A DNA stretch of 6,628 bases, taken from Myxococcota bacterium (lineage in GTDB: Bacteria > Myxococcota_A > Polyangia > HGW-17). The stretch is taken from assembly GCA_018821745.1 (NCBI GenBank), contig JAHJLU010000776.1, forward strand, positions 1 through 6,628. Direction: 5' to 3'. The position numbers and the translations under genes were made by a program. Below, in pieces: positions 5,786 through 6,628 of this stretch (position 1 is the first letter of the stretch; each line of letters begins with the position of its first letter). A model generated the notes under the pieces. The model had not been told where the DNA came from, did not search any database, and was given only the letters and a program-made list of their open reading frames with translations.

Positions 5786-6121
5786 GAGTTTGTTCAACGG
5801 TTGCCCATTGAGTATCTCTATGGCCAGGGAAAAACCAAGCGCATTCTGCGGGACATCATTCAGGCGCACCTCCCGCCTGAGGTGCTGACCCACAAGAAGC
5901 AGGGGTTCTCCGTTCCCTTACGCGAGTGGTTCCGCGGGGAACTGCGGGAACAACTCAAAGAGGCCGTCAATAGCCCTGTCTACCGGGCGAGCGGGCTGTT
6001 CGACCCCGCTTACGTCCACAAACTGCACCGACTCCACACTACTGAGGCGCTGGACCTCTCGTGGCAGATGTGGCAGTTGCTGATCTTTGCCCGCTGGCAC
6101 GAGCAGCCGAACCCCACATGA
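5768..6121 (+). pseudogene. asnB: C-terminal fragment of AsnB-type asparagine synthetase (glutamine-hydrolysing)
   Basis: From about 5777 the plus frame reads LVAEFVQRLPIEYLYGQGKTKRILRDI, HLPPEVLTHKKQGFSVPL and REWFRGELREQ, and it ends after FARWHEQPNPT at TGA 6119-6121. This matches the end of the AsnB synthase domain: the 'lveFv..LP' helix, G..K..LR, 'lP..vl.r.KqGF.vPl..WfrgeLr', the GLFDP....L segment and a final W.LL.F..W helix. About 115 residues remain of a protein normally 550-650 long. The N-terminal glutaminase domain (with Cys2) and the PP-loop SGGxDS motif are missing, so no amidotransferase activity is possible. There is no start or Shine-Dalgarno at the join; the frame is open upstream only through unrelated DNA. 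AsnB paralogues in polysaccharide clusters often amidate sugar acids or amino-acid substituents, which fits the surroundings. Confidence 0.8.
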
Positions 6122-6122
6122 G

Positions 6123-6162
6123 GTGAGCTCCTCTGCTCACGATACAGGAACTCGGTTGTATC
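6123..6162. terminator. Two back-to-back hairpins between convergent gene ends
   Basis: GTGAGC (6123-6128) pairs with GCTCAC (6135-6140) across a six-base loop; immediately after it, GATACA (6141-6146) pairs with TGTATC (6157-6162). Together they fill the 42-bp gap between the AsnB fragment stop (6121) and the epimerase stop (6164). The position suggests a two-way transcription stop, but neither stem is followed by a proper T tract, so the terminator role is inferred from place and structure only. Confidence 0.4.
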
Positions 6163-6163
6163 T

Positions 6164-6628
6164 TCAGGGGCGGCAGGAGGCGACAAAGTCGCGGTTGGCG
6201 AGGTGCCAGTCCATGGTGAGGTCGAGGCCCTCCTCCAGGGTGACCTGGGGGGACCAGCCCAAGAGGTCCGCCGCTCGCCCAATCTCCGCCCAGGTGGAGA
6301 CCATGTCCTCCCTGGCCATGGGCGCATGGAGGAGGATAGCCTTTTTTCCCGTCCGTGCCTCGATGAAAGCGACGAGATCATTGATGGAGCTCGGGGTTCG
6401 GCCACCGCCGAGGTTGATAACTTTGAACCCCAATGGCTTGAGGGCCAGGACCGTGCCCCGGGCGATGTCGTCAACGTAGGTGAAATCCCTGCTCTGGGTC
6501 CCATCCCCCGTTACGGTTATGGGTGTCTCCTCAATGATCCCCCGCGCGAACCGGAAGATGGACATATCGGGACGTCCCGCGGGGCCGAAGACCGTGAAGT
6601 AGCGGACGATGGAGACGTCGATCCCATA
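6164..6628 (-). CDS. NAD-dependent nucleotide-sugar epimerase/dehydratase, C-terminal 154 residues (runs off the right edge)
   Basis: Extended short-chain dehydrogenase family. The visible part begins in frame at the window edge with YGIDVSIVRYFTVFGPAGRPDM. RYFTVFGP and RPDM mark the substrate-binding region shared by UDP-glucuronate 4-epimerase and UDP-glucose/GlcNAc 4-epimerase types. Next come TGDGTQSRDFTYVDDIARG, the RDFTYVDD(V/I) signature of the family, then VINLGGGRTPSSI, and the end pattern 'W.....A..LLGW.P.V.LEEGL..T..W'. The NAD-binding GxxGxxG and the catalytic YxxxK lie upstream, beyond the window, so intactness cannot be judged. The epimerase supplies a nucleotide-sugar for surface polysaccharide. 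It points the same way as the five-gene block but is separated from it by the two gene fragments and, probably, a terminator. Confidence 0.88.
   Translation of the reverse strand, partial: YGIDVSIVRYFTVFGPAGRPDMSIFRFARGIIEETPITVTGDGTQSRDFTYVDDIARGTVLALKPLGFKVINLGGGRTPSSINDLVAFIEARTGKKAILLHAPMAREDMVSTWAEIGRAADLLGWSPQVTLEEGLDLTMDWHLANRDFVASCRP

Noticed and set aside
5731..5803. Integron attC-like or IS end around the OmpA/AsnB join (repeated ACGGTTG, GTTG motifs)
   Set aside because: The GTTRRRY core is not matched, no integrase or transposase is present, and the 7-bp repeats are short enough to be chance.
1..6628. CRISPR array, tRNA or rRNA gene, transposase or phage genes
   Set aside because: I found no regularly spaced repeats, no cloverleaf or rRNA-like segments and no such proteins on either strand.

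Overview
The window looks like an accessory cell-surface polysaccharide region from a GC-rich Gram-negative bacterium, most likely a Myxococcota or Bradymonadota relative (formerly Deltaproteobacteria). The main clue is a secreted lipoprotein (351-1457, minus) with two MopE-type 'DGDGY..DCDD..INP..D.DNNCDG' repeats behind an Asn-rich NNxNN linker, a style common in those groups. This assignment is from recalled family patterns, not from a search.

Layout, left to right. (1) 66-~347, plus: remains of a small lipoprotein gene, interrupted by an in-frame TAA at 210-212 and cut off at its 3' side. (2) 351-5379, minus: five closely spaced genes, transcribed in the order LicC-like nucleotidyltransferase, TagF/TagB-like CDP-glycerol transferase homologue, Asp/Glu racemase-methyltransferase fusion, short TspO, MopE-type lipoprotein. 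Gaps are 24, 36, 48 and 58 bp, and each gene has a recognisable Shine-Dalgarno sequence. (3) 5380-5596: non-coding leader with a weak promoter candidate, repeated G4A4 blocks and a strong GC hairpin. (4) ~5597-6121: two gene ends joined head to head, the C-terminal tail of an OmpA-like protein (minus) and the C-terminal ~115 residues of an AsnB-type asparagine synthetase (plus). (5) 6164-6628, minus: C-terminal half of a nucleotide-sugar epimerase running off the right edge.

Functionally, the first three genes of the block form a plausible decoration cassette. A cytidylyltransferase-like enzyme would activate a phospho- or phosphono-compound as a CDP derivative. A GT-B phosphotransferase of the teichoic-acid polymerase superfamily would pass it to a glycan. 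A bifunctional racemase-methyltransferase would supply or modify a (possibly D-configured, methylated) building block. The epimerase and the AsnB fragment (aminoacyl-amide chemistry) are typical surface-polysaccharide neighbours. The TspO gene and the lipoprotein have no obvious part in this chemistry.

The block 351-~5763 is bounded on both sides by broken genes, and imperfect copies of GCGA(C)TTTTTA lie at both edges (344-355 and 5765-5778). This suggests a recombined or inserted segment, although assembly error at the joins cannot be excluded from sequence alone.
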